Shown here: positions 12,325-24,271 of the stretch, piece after piece
Layout of the letters: the number at the start of each line of letters is the position of its first letter
Position numbering within the stretch: position 1 is the first letter of the stretch
Source: Saussurea involucrata
Taxonomy: Eukaryota; Streptophyta; Magnoliopsida; Asterales; Asteraceae
Direction: 5' to 3'
NCBI GenBank assembly: GCA_033807775.1
Contig: CM066317.1
Location: 40,055,870 to 40,119,869, forward strand
DNA: 64,000 nucleotides
The notes under the pieces: generated by a model
Databases searched by the model: none
Told to the model about the DNA's origin: nothing
Seen by the model: only the letters and a program-made list of their open reading frames with translations
Program-made: the position numbers and the translations under genes

Positions 12325-13068
12325 AACGGTTTTAAGTTCAATGGTTAAAGATTACAACAAATCTTAAGCAAAATTAGCAAAGGAGTTCAATGTTCCTCTA
12401 AATATAGGGGTTGTCTTTGAAAATTTATAAACTAAGAGGTGTAGTTGGACAACCCAATAAAGATCAAGAACACCTTTAAAAAAATATCCCAATGCATAGT
12501 TTTCGATTTCTTCCACCTAGGAAACCAGCTGTATCTCGTCTTGTTTCTATCTACTTACCTCCTATAAACTTTTCACAATCATCGTCTTCTTCTTCTTCAA
12601 GTTTCCAGATCTTCATCGTCTTTCTCCTGGTGAGCCTTTTCTTTTGTCTTCTTCTAGATGTATACAAACTGTGCACACAAAACTCTGTCTCTCTGTGCGT
12701 CTAATTTAAACATAAATGTTTTTTGAAAAGGGTTTCGTGTTCTTTTAACCGAAACTTTCAATACCATAAGTTCGTTTAACTTAGTTAGGTTAACAATTTG
12801 AGTTCTTGGATATAGATGTCGTCGTTATGGAGTTGAAATGGATTTGTAATGCAATTTTTATTTTCCCTAATTGATTAAAGGTTTTCAAGAATTTAAGTAG
12901 TTAAGATGTAATGATTTAATCAATGGGGTTCGTATCTAATCATAATCATGTGAATATTTGTTCTGATAAGGGGTTGAATCTTGAATTCAAGTTGTAATCC
13001 TTTTATGCAGCTAAGGTGTTTGTGGAAATGCCTGTGCAGGAATCTTGAACTGCTTTTGGTGTAAGATC
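12325..13068 (+). other. HIR 5' untranslated region with an intron
   Basis: A CT-rich leader (12490-12629) ends at a consensus donor, CTCCTG followed by GTGAGC at 12630. Two acceptors precede the start codon: TTTTATGCAG ending at 13010 and CCTGTGCAG ending at 13039. The translation start is ATG at 13069. A frame beginning at 13045 is open through the start but is not needed. UTR limits are inferred. Confidence 0.5.
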
Positions 13069-14396
13069 ATGGGAAACCTATTTTGTTTGGTTCAGGTGGA
13101 CCAATCCACTGTTGCCATCAAGGAATCCTTTGGGAAATTTGTTGATGTTTTAGAGCCTGGATGTCATTGTGTCCCTTGGATATTTGGAAGTCAGCTTGCT
13201 GGTTATCTTTCTCTTAGAGTTCAACAGTTGGATGTAAAATGCGAGACTAAAACGAAGGTTTTTCCCCCATTCAATTATATCATGTTTCTCCTTATATAAA
13301 AATGATGTTAAATCTTCATATTAACATGAATTCACTTATACTTGAATCCAAGATTGATATTGAGACTTGGGTATCGTTAAATTCGATATGTAGTTTAAAA
13401 AGCTGGTATATAGCATTTATACAGACCATGTTAAGCTACCTTATTTTCTGATCTTATTGCAATAATCTCGTTTGGTATGCCGTAAATTAGCTTATAAGCT
13501 AGCTTTTTGAAAACTACTTCAGATAGCTTTTCAATAAGCTTTAAGGGTTCTTTTCAATTTCTTTTTGTCAATTATGCCCCTTATATGTTAGAATTGAATA
13601 ATATTTCAACATGTTCTTTTAGGTCAACTTCCTTTGTGATCTAGCTTATCAACTAGTTTTTACCAAACATGACTAGTTTATCAGCTAACAATCAGCTTTT
13701 CAGCCAACATCTAGCTTATCAGCTAGTTTTCCAAACATAGCCATATTATAGGACCTTAATAGATATGTTTTTTCAGTCCAATGTTTCGTTGAAAATATAC
13801 TTATAGTTGAGCTACAGCTACTAAAACAATATATCTTGGTTTTTCAGGATAATGTGTTTGTAAATGTTGTGGCTTCCATACAATATCGTGCGATGGCTGA
13901 TAAGGCAAGCGATGCCTTCTATAAACTCAGCAACACGAGGTCCCAAATCCAGGCCTATGTTTTCGATGGTACAAATCTTAATCAACTTACAGATTTTATC
14001 GTCATGTTGTAGTCATTGTTTTAATTTGTTATGTTCCCATTTGTAGTTATAAGGGCTTTTGTCCCAAAGCTCAATCTTGATGACGCTTTTGAGCAAAAGA
14101 ATCAAATTGCCAAGGCTGTTGAAGAAGAACTTGAAAAGGTAATATATTAATACATATTTGAATAAAAAAATCAGTTGTTTTCTTTCCCTTCGTATTTTGA
14201 TGTTGATGAACCCTGATTCTTGAATTGATTGTGAAAGTGACATGTTTTGATGAATCTTGGTTGCAGGCTATGTCTGCATATGGATATGAGATAGTACAGA
14301 CGTTGATTGTTGATATAGAACCAGATGAGCATGTGAAGAGAGCAATGAATGAGATCAATGCTGGTAAACTTTTGACCATAATATCTATAACACACA

Positions 14397-14495
<99 letters not shown>

Positions 14496-17400
14496 TAGTG
14501 GTGTACCCGTGCGATGCAGCCCGGGTGAATCACAATTCCGAAACATTAGTTCAGCCCTGAATCAGATTTCAGATGCTCTTAAGTTTGAAATACGTCTGAA
14601 ATTAGAAGAGGTTACCTAATGTCTTATAATCTTTTAAAGCACCACCTCTTATTAATCAGAAGTGAAATAAGACTTCAGGCTTCAGACCTCTTAAAAAACA
14701 CCTTAGTATAACTTAACCAATTAAGGTAACCGCCTATTAAGCTTGTTAAGTTGAAAACAAACACCGCCTAAAATGTTACATCTTAATCCATCTTAACTAC
14801 ATTCACTGATCAAAACCGACAATTGTAAATATGATTGTCCACTATGATTAAAGAAAGTTGATCATATACATTTGTTCGTGTAGAAGGGGATTTTATCTCA
14901 ACAACATTTTGTTCAGTTTTTTCCTAAAGTTAGTTTCATAATATCTAGGAACATAGTTTTGTTGCATAATAACACATATGCCCTGTCCATCAAAATAAGA
15001 ATTCTATTTTGAAAAAAACTGCAACGATACTTGCTTACTTCATATTCTTATCTTGAATGGATTAAAAATGAACACAAATCAAATGAATAGCAAGTGGTAG
15101 TGACAAAACTAAAAACTGAAACCCAAAACATAGAATGTTTTTTAAATTGCATGCAACAGTTATATAATTTAGACCATATAACCTACCAAGGTATAAAAGA
15201 ACTTTCACTGTCTTTAGCTGCTTGTCGTCTCCAACTTTAGCTTTTAATGCAGATCAAACTGTTAAAGAAAATAATCAAAGACTGTTAATAACCTGAATCA
15301 CAATTATTTGCTTCCTTAACAACACTACTAGACTTTCTATGCCAAGGTTACTCTTTTCAGCATTTTTCTCAGACAATTACAATTACTTTAGAATCTCTTC
15401 TCAAAGTTGGTTTTGGAAAGATTTGGTTTTCTCCGACAATTACAGTTGTAGGTGCTCTTAATTGTGTCTTCTTTGCTAGACTTTACTCAAAGAGATGTGT
15501 AGTAGCAGGTAGAAGAGGTGGATGCCTGGTTCATTGTCCATCTTTGAAGCTACTTTTGATTTTCTTTGAAACCAGAATAGGTGTAACAGTTCCATCCGTG
15601 CAGTCCCATTGACTAATAAATCGCCAACAGATCATTTCTTTCTAAGACGATGCATTCATGGAAAAGTTTCTTTCTAAGACGACGTATCCATGAAAAAGTT
15701 ACAAACCTTTATAGCGCAATCTTATGGGTAACCCGTACTCCCAAGCAGGGGCGGATTTAGCTTATGGGTAGTGGGGGGATAGGACCCCACTAAAGTGAAA
15801 AAAAATTGAAATTTGTAGGTTAAACACATAGATTTATCAAGTTTCTACCTTAATGTGCCCCCACTAATTTTTATCCGGGACCCCATTAACCAAAAAAAAT
15901 GTTTCAAAATCAACCAAAAAAACAAAACTACTCTCGAAATCGACTAAAAAACCAAAAAAATCCATCGAAATCGGAAAAAGAAAACTTAAAAAACTCATAA
16001 AATCTACCAAAAAAACTTTAAAAAACTCTTGAAACGTTGGATTTAGGCTAAAAATATATCGCGAAATTTTACGGGCATTTAAGTTACCTTGAAGGGGGCC
16101 CTTGAAGGGTCCCTGTAGGAAACAATCCTTGGTCCCAAGTCAATTTAAAGGTACTTAGAAATTACAAAGAAAAAGTAGAACCTAATTTTACAAAAAAAAT
16201 GGCCTAACCAAAATAATGAAAATATATTTGAAAAACTAACTCAAATGAGGCTTAATGCTACATACGACAATGCCTTGCAAGAAAACCAAATAGCAAAATA
16301 TTGAAACAAAGAGGCAAAGATAAAAATGCAGAAAATCTCCAATGTTGATCCAGTCAATTGAGGGAGAAGAAGAGAAGACGAAAGCTTTAGGTATTTTATT
16401 GAGGATTTTATTTGATGTATGTTGAGGAATAAAAGCAACAATCCCAGCATACAATGAAACTGATATATGATCCAAAACATATTAATAAGTGAAAAAGAAT
16501 GTCTTCAATATTAACACCAACACTACAGATGACTTACATGTGATTCAAAATATATTGCATATACAGATTACTAATCTACCATGTTCTTTATGATCAAAAG
16601 GAAAGTATGCTTAGGAAGCAACTATGTTAAGTGATAAATCAATTAATGAATATAATTGGATAATAACTGTTAACTATAAAAAAGGCAATCTAAAGCACAA
16701 GCCTCTACTTTATGGTGGCAAGCAAAAATAACCAACGTGTGATGGTGAAAAAGATGAGAAGAAGCCAACACATCCATGAAGCAGCGGACGATACAGGGGA
16801 GAAGTTGATGTCACCACAATCTGTAAAGAATCCCAACACATCCTGAGACAGAGCATGTTGCACAAAATGCAATAACAGAAAAGAGACAAGAGTGATTAAC
16901 ATAAACACAAGTAATTTTAGAGATCAAACTAATTCCATTTTATAGAAAACACAAGTCGTTTAGAAGTGAAACAACACAAGAAAGAAACAAACATCAAATT
17001 ATCATATATATACATAAACACACAAGCGGGTACCTTCTATGTATCCTCTTGTCGATATCTATCAAATAAAATTTCGTAAAAAAAGAGACACATGTGGGTT
17101 AAAATATCATCAACAGAATTGAAAACCGGAAGAAGCCTTAAGAAACCTAGGAAAGAAAACAATGATTAAGATAGACCACATCCAAGGCCTACAAACGCCA
17201 AAAAACAGAAGTCGACTTCCTTTCTGACCTAAGAGTTCTTCGTGACCAATAGTTTCTTGATTGAAAGTGTCTATGAAGTTTTTGAAACAAAAACTAAAAA
17301 ATCGACTTTAGGTATAAAACCCCCCCAAAAGATCATCACCTACAGAGTTAAAGAACAAAAGAAAACCAATACATAGAAAGAAATCAATACACATAATTGA

Positions 17401-18631
17401 ATCAACACACAGTAGTTGGAAAGCAAAATGAAATTACCTCGATTAGAACCGGTACGATGGAGGGACAGTGAATTGGTGGAGAAACATAATCACATGACCC
17501 CTAATGTTGTCATTGCTTCTAAAAGTAGATAATGGCATACATTAAAAATACTAAATGTAAAGAAATGAAGATGGGACTAAAAATGGATGAAAAATACATA
17601 AACTAATAAAAGGAGCTTTAGGCACCTGACTCTTGGTAGATGTTACTAAAAACCACAAGTGGAGTTTCTCTTCTTCTCAAAGATTCACCAATGATTTAAT
17701 AAAATTAAGTTTGTAAGTACAATAAAGAGACTTTGGATAAACATAAATTGTAAGCATACCTTATGTTTGGTTAAGTGCACCAATACATCTTCACCTTCTG
17801 ATTTGGTTAAATAGATGTGAAAAAAATTACTTTGCTTACATCATATGCAATTTACATCTTTCAAGAATGAAAAATATCTAAAAGACTTGAATCTAGAAGA
17901 AATTACCTGGATATAACGAATAAAGAATCTTGGAGAAAAACCATTCTTAATGAAACCTTCTTTTCCTTTCTGCCTACTCTTCAAACACGATGAACAAAAG
18001 TTAACCCGGGATCTCTTACAAAATAAGCTCTCAACATCCCATTTAGAAATGAACCCATATGAAGAATTAAAATCAAATTCATAACAAATATGTGAGACTC
18101 ATATGAGCAACGACAACATATCGATTAGGTGGTATAGTGCATTAAAAATTATGGAAAACAAAAATAGAGAAAGCCCTTTAAAGACAAAGAGAAACAACAA
18201 TGAAATGAAATTGAGCCATACATGAAAGTTCAAAACCAACATAATCCGTCACAAATCTCACATACAAGGATTTCATGTTCAGAAAAATTGAGTTAATCGC
18301 TTGGGAGAAGGATGCGGTGGAGGATTTTGTGTGAATCGAGGGAAGAGCGGGAGCGTTCATTTGAAGAGATAAAACCCTGATTTTGAAATTGAAATAGGGT
18401 ACAATTGTTTGCAGTTAGACCCCCAAGAGGGTTCAAGAAAACTCTGACTCTAGGAAAGAAATATATGAATCGACCAACTTTGGTGGATGTGAATGCTGGA
18501 TAAACAACTTGTACCTTATGCATGTGAAGTAGTAATTCATAGTTTTGTAAGTTTTATGCATAAAATGATTGTATCATGTGCTTTATGGGTAGTAATTAAG
18601 AGTTTTTATTTGAATGCATTATAAGGTAGTA

Positions 18632-18677
<46 letters not shown>

Positions 18678-19218
18678 GTGGGCTTAAACGAGAACACTAA
18701 CTATTTAAGAAAACACGAGAATGGTCGTCAAGGTACAAAATCATACATGATTCACGTACAAAATCATACATGATTCACGTACAAAATCATATATAATTCA
18801 CGTGACTTTGCCTCGCGGCCAAAGTCGCTCGCGTCCATTTTTTTGCCATTAATGTAAAATCACATATGATTGCACATCATTTGTTGTTCTCGTGTTTTCT
18901 TAAATAGTTGGCGTTCTCGTTTGAACCTTCCTCTCTCTCTCTCTCTCTATAGGGTTAGGTTCAAGGGAAAACCTCAAAGAAACTGAGGAATACCCTGGTA
19001 GCCCTTCATCTAGCCCTTCATCTGGCCGGTAGCACTTGTGCATACAAGTAATTTGTAACATGCACTTGCATAATGCACAAGTGCATAAAAACCAAAAACG
19101 ACATAATTTACTTTTATGCACATGTGCATACCGTCCGGATGAAGGCTACCAGGATGTTCCTTAGTTTTCCATTTTTTTAAAGTTTCCCTTGAATCTCCCC
19201 CACTCTCTCTCTCTCTCT

Positions 19219-19286
<68 letters not shown>

Positions 19287-20978
19287 TGGGGGATCATGTG
19301 AGACCAGACTATTTTCGTGAGATCGTGAGACCAAAAAATTAACACTAAACCTTCACAGCAAAAGACTGTGCAGGTACTATGATGGTAAACCTTCATAATG
19401 TTTTTGCTGTGAAGGTTTGTTGTTTTTCTTACCTTCACATTGAATCGCTGTGAAGGTTTAGTGTTAATTTCTTGGTCTCACGGTCTCACGAAAACAGGTT
19501 GGTCTCACGTGAACCCAAGCCTATATGTATATCATATAGGGGTGGGTTCAAATGAAAACTCATTTTTCATTGTGCACGTGAGGACCAATTTTAGCCATTG
19601 ATCAAAATTTAGAACTAATCAATGGCTAAAAGATAATAAGATTAATTGAGAAGTGATTAGAGGCACATCTGGAAATCTGAATAGCACCTACCTTATTTGA
19701 ATTTTTATTTTCTTTTTTAATTAAAAAACTTTTACCTCCTTAAAGTTTAAAATAAAATATCCTAAAAATTACTAATGTTTTAATCAAACAAATTACATCA
19801 AAAAAGCAAGAATTCCGTGCTCTTCGATATGACATCCATCTTGATATAGTTTTTTTGTTGTTTTAATCGTTTTTACGTGAAATGCTATATATGTGTTATA
19901 TTCATTATTAATATGTATGTACGTCCTATATTCATTATTAATATGTATGTACGTCCTCGGGTATCCACATTCAGTATGAATAACAAAGGTTAACGTTCAT
20001 TCACTATTCATGTTGAATAATACAACATTCAGGATGAATAATACATGATTCACGATTCATGTATTATTCATCAGGAATCGTGTATTGTTCACCCTGAATG
20101 TTGTATTATTCTGATACATTATTCATGGTGAATAATATATGAATGACTCGTGAAGGTGTGGACACATGACGCACTCTCTTTTGTTCCCTGATTCACAACC
20201 GAAACTTGGTTTTATTCATTATGAATATGTATGCACATCCCCATGTGTCCACATTCGGTATAAATAATATAGTATTCGGGATGAATTATACAACATTCAG
20301 GATGCATAATACACGAATTCATGAATCGTGTATTATTCACTCTGAATGTTGTATTATTCATCCTGAATGATACATTATTCATAATGAATAATACATGAAT
20401 GATCCGTGAAGGTGTGGAGACGTGGCACACTCTTTTTTGTTCCCCGGTTCACACCCGAAACTCGATAGGTGTTGGGTTACGATGAAGAATGCGATGCCTT
20501 ACGACGTTGAAGAAAAGTGTTGAAGAAAGTGATATCAAGTTATGGACTTACGGTATCGATGTGTTATACACACTTGAACGTACATAAATATTCATAATGA
20601 ATATAACACATATATAGCATTTCACGTAGAAAACAGTTAAAACAACCAAAAAACTATATCGAGATGAATGTCGTATCGAAGGGCACGTTCTCGTTTTTTT
20701 GCGTAATTTGTTTGATTAAAATATTAGTAATTTTTAAGATAATTTATTTTAAATTTTAAGGGGGTAAAAGTTTTTAATTAAAAAAGAAAATAAAAAGTCA
20801 AATATGGTAGGCATGACGTGCGTTTATATTATTTTCCATTTTTACCCCTAATTACCTTAATTAATAATTATAATTAAAAAGTCTATTTAATATGTGTTGT
20901 TGGATCAAAAGAGATGGAGTGACCGAGATTCGTCCTCACGTGCACAATGAAAATTGAGTTTTCATTTGAACTTTCCCC

Positions 20979-21010
<32 letters not shown>

Positions 21011-21253
21011 GGGGTTCAGTGGAAAACCTAAAAAAATGGAAGACTGAAGAATACCTTGGTTGCTCTTCATTTGCACGGCATGCACTTGTGCATATTGGTA
21101 ATTTATGTTGTTGTTTTGGTTTTTATGCATTTGTGCATATGCACGTGTGCATGTTACAAATTACCTGTATGCACACGTGCATACCGTCCACATGAAGGGC
21201 TACCGGAGTGTTCTTTAGTTTTCCGTTTTTTTGAGGTTTTCCTCTGAACCTGA

Positions 21254-21289
<36 letters not shown>

Positions 21290-21931
21290 GGTCGTCGTTG
21301 GGTCCCATTGCCCAAAGCCGCAAGTTGGCCCAATAATTGGAGGTAGAAGTTATTGGTAACACACAACTTTGGCTTATAATAAGGAGCTCACAAATCAAAT
21401 TTTCTATTAGTGTGGGATGGGTTATTTTACATATTTTCACACATGGATCAACAATCAGATATTGAGTTATCCTAAACCTTATAAATTGGACCAAATTAAT
21501 AAAAACGATAAATGACCAAAAACAAACGGAGCCCATTTTAGTCATTGACAGAATTCATTTTATTATCTGCAGCTGCAAGGATGAGGATGGCGGCTACAGA
21601 GAAAGCCGAGGCCGAAAAAATCCTCCAAATCAAGAGAGCCGAGGGGGAAGCCGAGGCCAAGTACCTGTCGGGATTGGGCATTGCACGCCAGCGGCAAGCC
21701 ATTGTCGACGGTTTAAGAGACAGCGTGTTGGGGTTCGCGGACAATGTTCCTGGAACCACTGCAAAAGACGTTATGGACATGGTGCTAGTGACTCAGTATT
21801 TCGACACCATGAAGGAAATCGGTGCAAACTCTAAATCCTCAGCCGTGTTCATCCCTCATGGACCTGGTGCGGTTCGTGACGTTGCTACTCAGATACGTGA
21901 CGGACTTCTTCAGGGTTCGGCCACCAACTGA
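13069..21931 (+). CDS. HIR: Hypersensitive-induced reaction (HIR) protein, SPFH/band 7 family
   Basis: Five coding exons at 13069-13257, 13848-13968, 14047-14138, 14267-14363 and 21573-21931 join in frame at GT/AG sites to give 285 residues, the usual HIR length. The protein starts MGNLFC: Gly2 is an N-myristoylation site and Cys6 a likely palmitoylation site. The SPFH/band 7 domain occupies roughly residues 8-180 (DQSTVAIKESFGKF, then VIRAFVPKLNLDDAFEQ and IVDIEPDEHVKRAMNEINA). The Ala/Glu-rich coiled helix EKAEAEKILQIKRAEGEAE follows. The C-terminus contains GIARQRQAIVDGLRDSVLGF, KDVMDMVLVTQYFDTMKEI and SSAVFIPHGPGAVRDV. Family members form plasma-membrane microdomain oligomers and are linked to hypersensitive cell death. 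All exons look intact. The oddity is the fourth coding intron (14364-21572), 7.2 kb and packed with mobile elements. The ICS gene lies downstream in the opposite direction. Confidence 0.95.
14400..14494. repeat. (TA)n microsatellite in the HIR intron
   Basis: About 95 bp of uninterrupted TA dinucleotide, starting 37 bp after the splice donor at 14364 and ending against the Helitron-like terminus at 14495. Confidence 0.95.
14495..14530 (-). mobile_element. Helitron-like 3' terminus, minus orientation
   Basis: On the minus strand the sequence reads CCCGGGCTGCATCGCACGGG, able to form a GC-rich hairpin, then about 7 bases, then CACTAG followed by T. A hairpin shortly before a terminal CTAG (CTRR) and insertion next to T are hallmarks of Helitron ends. 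The 5' end (TC) would lie to the right inside the intron, but I could not place it. Confidence 0.5.
14531..18631. other. HIR intron interior, possible Helitron body
   Basis: A+T-rich sequence with no recognised domain. It may be the body of the Helitron whose 3' end is at 14495. Near 15754 a GGGGCGGATTTAG motif followed by GGACCCCACTA resembles the left part of hAT-type elements, but no matching right end was found. Minus-strand open frames near 16240-16908 and 18178-18523 are described separately. Confidence 0.35.
16236..18523 (-). other. Unrecognised minus-strand open segments, possible captured gene fragments
   Basis: Within the HIR intron the minus strand has several open segments with hydrophobic character: 16705-16908, which encodes a Leu/Phe-rich peptide with two likely membrane stretches (starting MFMLITLVSFLLLHF); 16241-16480; and 18178-18360, starting MNAPALPSIHTKSSTASFSQ, which looks like a first exon or transit-peptide-like N-terminus. 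I recognise no family. They could be fragments carried by a Helitron or chance frames in A+T-rich DNA. Confidence 0.2.
18632..18677. repeat. Compound (TA)n(GA)n microsatellite
   Basis: A TA tract (about 18632-18658) passes directly into GA repeats (to 18677) and abuts the first of five inverted-repeat elements. The complementary (CT)n tract follows that element at 18930-18948. Confidence 0.9.
18678..18930. mobile_element. Microsatellite-flanked inverted-repeat element 1
   Basis: The left arm GTGGGCTTAAACGAGAACAC, continuing through CTATTTAAGAAAACACGAGA, is mirrored at the right by the complement of AAGGTTCAAACGAGAACGCC and CTATTTAAGAAAACACGAGA. The 253-bp unit lies between (GA)n and (CT)n tracts, which extend the inverted symmetry. 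Two to three short direct repeats of TACAAAATCATACATGATTC occur inside. Non-coding. Confidence 0.65.
18950..19203. mobile_element. Microsatellite-flanked inverted-repeat element 2
   Basis: Inverted ends GGTTCAAGGGAAAACCTCAA (left) and the complement of GATTCAAGGGAAACTTTAAA (right). The interior carries GCACTTGTGCAT-type words and CCGTCCGGATGAAGGCTACC. It is clearly the same family as element 5 (21011-21253), which shares the interior words and ends. It is flanked by CT and TA/GA tracts. Confidence 0.65.
19286..19521. mobile_element. Microsatellite-flanked inverted-repeat element 3
   Basis: The left arm GTGGGGGATCATGTGAGACC, then CTATTTTCGTGAGATCGTGAG and AACACTAAACCTTCACAGC, is mirrored at the right by the complement of GGGTTCACGTGAGACC and the same inner words. 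The 236-bp unit is nearly a full hairpin. A long (TA)n(GA)n tract (19222-19286) precedes it. Confidence 0.7.
19538..20980. mobile_element. Large foldback element 4
   Basis: The outer ends match over about 50 bp: left AGGGGTGGGTTCAAATGAAA and right complement AGGGGAAAGTTCAAATGAAA, each followed by CATTGTGCACGTGAGGAC. Homology between the arms continues for roughly 400 bp (for example TTCGATATGACATCC facing TTCGATACGACATTC, and TACGTGAAATGCTATATATG in both). The centre (about 19936-20590) holds many ATTCATGAATAATAC-type words and a diverged direct repeat containing CGTGAAGGTGTGGA. The termini abut TATA tracts. No open frame of note. Confidence 0.7.
21011..21253. mobile_element. Microsatellite-flanked inverted-repeat element 5
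   Basis: Ends GGGGTTCAGTGGAAAACCTA (left) and the complement of CAGGTTCAGAGGAAAACCTC (right). The interior words (GCACTTGTGCAT, ACCGTCCACATGAAGGGCTACC) are shared with element 2. A (TA)n tract precedes it; (CT)n then (TA)n follow it at 21255-21289. It ends about 320 bp upstream of the last HIR exon. Confidence 0.65.
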
Positions 21932-22168
21932 TTTACAATTTTGTCCCTCGAGTTTTGAGTGAAAGCGTTTTTACGCGCATGTGTATGGCTTTGTGTTTTT
22001 ACATTGATTTGCCTATATTTTTAACTTCATTTTGTTTGGACTTTTTTGATCATACGATATAAGATGTGTTCTTTATATGTAAATTCGTAACCAAGTGAAT
22101 CCTGTATATTCCATCCATAAAAAGTAAGATGTATGCATACTTTTTGGTTTTCCATTAAGTCTTGTATG

Positions 22169-22174
22169 AATAAA
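22169..22174 (+). terminator. Putative polyadenylation signal of HIR
   Basis: AATAAA lies 238 bp downstream of the HIR stop codon (21929-21931) in a T-rich stretch, a normal plant 3' UTR distance. Other A+T-rich near-upstream elements could also serve. Confidence 0.4.
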
Positions 22175-24271
22175 GTTGTCGGTGTCAATTAATTAGATTG
22201 TGAAGGTTTTTGTTTGGAAAAGTTTTTCTGGATGAAATGATCGTTTTTTTTAATTGGGAGGGGCAGGTTCGAAAAGAAGATGGCTTTCTGTATAAAGCTC
22301 TCTTTAGAAGCTTACTCAGGAAGCAAGTTTCTATATCATTAAACCACTGAAGACGATAATGTATAGCTGATTGAATAAATTGCGAGTCTCGTCACGCTTA
22401 TTAAGCTCTTTACAAAGAGGCCCTTAATTAAATAGTTGTTTCCAACTTAATCTAAAATTTTATAGCTAACGTCAATAATGTGTAGACCATGTTCGTTAAT
22501 AATTTCTAATACATCCCTTGGATGAGGGTATATGTGTAATTTCAATTTGACAAATAAATAACTATATCAGGAACATGACCATAAGTTATGATCTAATAAC
22601 GTATTTTTACAGGAACAATAATCTAGAGTTATTATCAGAAAATTTTTATCGTCTTACATTGAGTGCTTGAATCTTGGGATCGATCTTGAAAAGCTCGGAT
22701 TTTAACTTTGTCGGGTCCGTTTTATTTTCAGTATTCTTTTCCTTCGTCTTCTTTCCACCCTGACTACCATTCTTATCGTCCTTCGTTTTCTTCTCATCTT
22801 TAGCTTTTTCCTCGCCTTTTTCTCTGCTTCATTCCTCTTTGCCCTCGCGTTTCTCTTACGTTTCATGCTCTTTCTCTTCGGTTGTCGTGCCATTTTTGTC
22901 TCTCTCCCATTCCTCTAACTCCTCGATACCAATTTTATGTGCATTTTTGTACAGTTTTATTTTCCAAACACGTTAAAAAGCTAAAAAAACACCAACTAAT
23001 ATGAGAATCCCTTAATTTGAACGAGGTTGGATTCTCATGAAATTAGGAGATGTGTTTGAAATGAAAGGGTGTAACTGCACCTTTTAAATTCAAATGCGTT
23101 GACTAATTTTGACATCCTTTGAAAGTCAACTATAAAACTTGTGGCCTTAGAGATGTCAATTCCCCACAAATGTTGCATTACCAATTAAACCATTTATGGC
23201 TTATAATAATGCTGTAAATGATTATTTATTCTAAATTTCAAGCCTGTAACATGTCACATTGGAAACAATATTTCATCATGAATAATGAATGAATCCTTAA
23301 AGAGTGAAAGTCTTAAGATGTTTTTGTAGGAACTCGAAATGATCTTAACCTAGTTTTTTTATATAAATAATCTGAATTTAATTTAGCAATCTTCAAATGA
23401 TTGTGATGTTAAGTATACAACCTTTGGTACAAGTCTTTGTATATAATCTTGAATGAGATTATAATTATATTTATGAGAGATCGAGTCACAAATTTAATTA
23501 GAATTTCATTCAAGGTTATATATTCGATGTCATACCGTTTGTGTTTGTGTTTTGGAGCGTGTGTGGGGGGATGCACTCTCAGAAAGTTTATAAAAGTAAT
23601 TTAGGGGTCGTTTACTTAACACTTATTAAGCTAGCGCTTACTGATGTCACTTACTTTACCGATTGAGGAAGGAAAGGAGCGAGAATCTTACCCGTTAAGA
23701 GGGATAACAAGAACCGAGTGTCTTACCCGGTAAGCGTTTACTGGATTTAAGATGTTTACCAACAATTCACTTTGATGATCAAAATGCGATAAAGTAAGTG
23801 AAAATTATATGTTGGCAGTAAACGTTTGGTAATCGACCCTGGAATAAGGGGATTTTTCTAAAATATATGGGCCTTGCAATTATATAGCCGAAGATGCAAC
23901 GATCGTCGTTCGTGTTGAGTACCATCCTAAGCCCGAGGAAGTCATTAACCAACTTAACCACAAAGTTCATTTGTAAGGTTCTTCTCTTTTAGTTTGGTTT
24001 CGTTCATTCATTTATCGAAATAAAAACGGACCTACAATTAATGCAAAAACATACAAATGCACTTGTTTTCATTGCATCTAAAATCCAGAAACGTCTATTG
24101 TTTTCATTTATGATAATACATACAAAACCAAACCAAACCAAATGAGTTCAATATATATATACGACATGCTGTAATTCAACCAGAACCCCTTTGGATAATA
24201 TTCGAGCACGATATGGTGATTAGGTTGGCTGATCGAAGAGCTGATCATGACCGGCAATAAGACGATCGATG
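22175..24271. other. Intergenic region between HIR and copia element 1
   Basis: Mostly A+T-rich and without a confident gene. It contains a possible K/E-rich exon on the minus strand (22658-22826). A stretch at about 23606-23830 carries GTAAGCGTTTACTGG-like words, with relatives near 9605-9830 and 11140-11180, suggesting a small dispersed repeat whose ends I could not define. Around 23835-23993 the plus strand is open and encodes a peptide containing ATIVVRVEYHPKPEEVINQL, possibly an old gene fragment of unknown family. Confidence 0.4.
22658..22826 (-). pseudogene. Possible Lys/Glu-rich exon remnant
   Basis: One minus-strand frame runs from about 22826 to 22658 as a charged peptide (EEKAKDEKKTKDDKNG near its start, KLKSELFKIDPKIQALN at its end) and stops at a donor-like GTAAGA at 22652-22657. 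Upstream, the same frame is interrupted by stops. A second frame gives a 63-residue Arg/Lys-rich peptide starting with Met at 22893 and ending at 22702. The amphipathic end suggests a real exon remnant, but I do not recognise the family. Confidence 0.25.

Noticed and set aside
14225..14560. Open frame with a Tyr-Ile repeat
   Set aside because: It is HIR exon 5 in another frame read into the (TA)n microsatellite.
15746..16120. Possible complete hAT element starting CAGGGGCGGATTTAG
   Set aside because: The left motif is convincing, but no matching right terminus or 8-bp duplication could be found.
19010..19438. 142-codon minus-strand frame
   Set aside because: It crosses microsatellites and two inverted-repeat elements; Ser-Leu and Tyr-Ile runs come from the CT and TA tracts.
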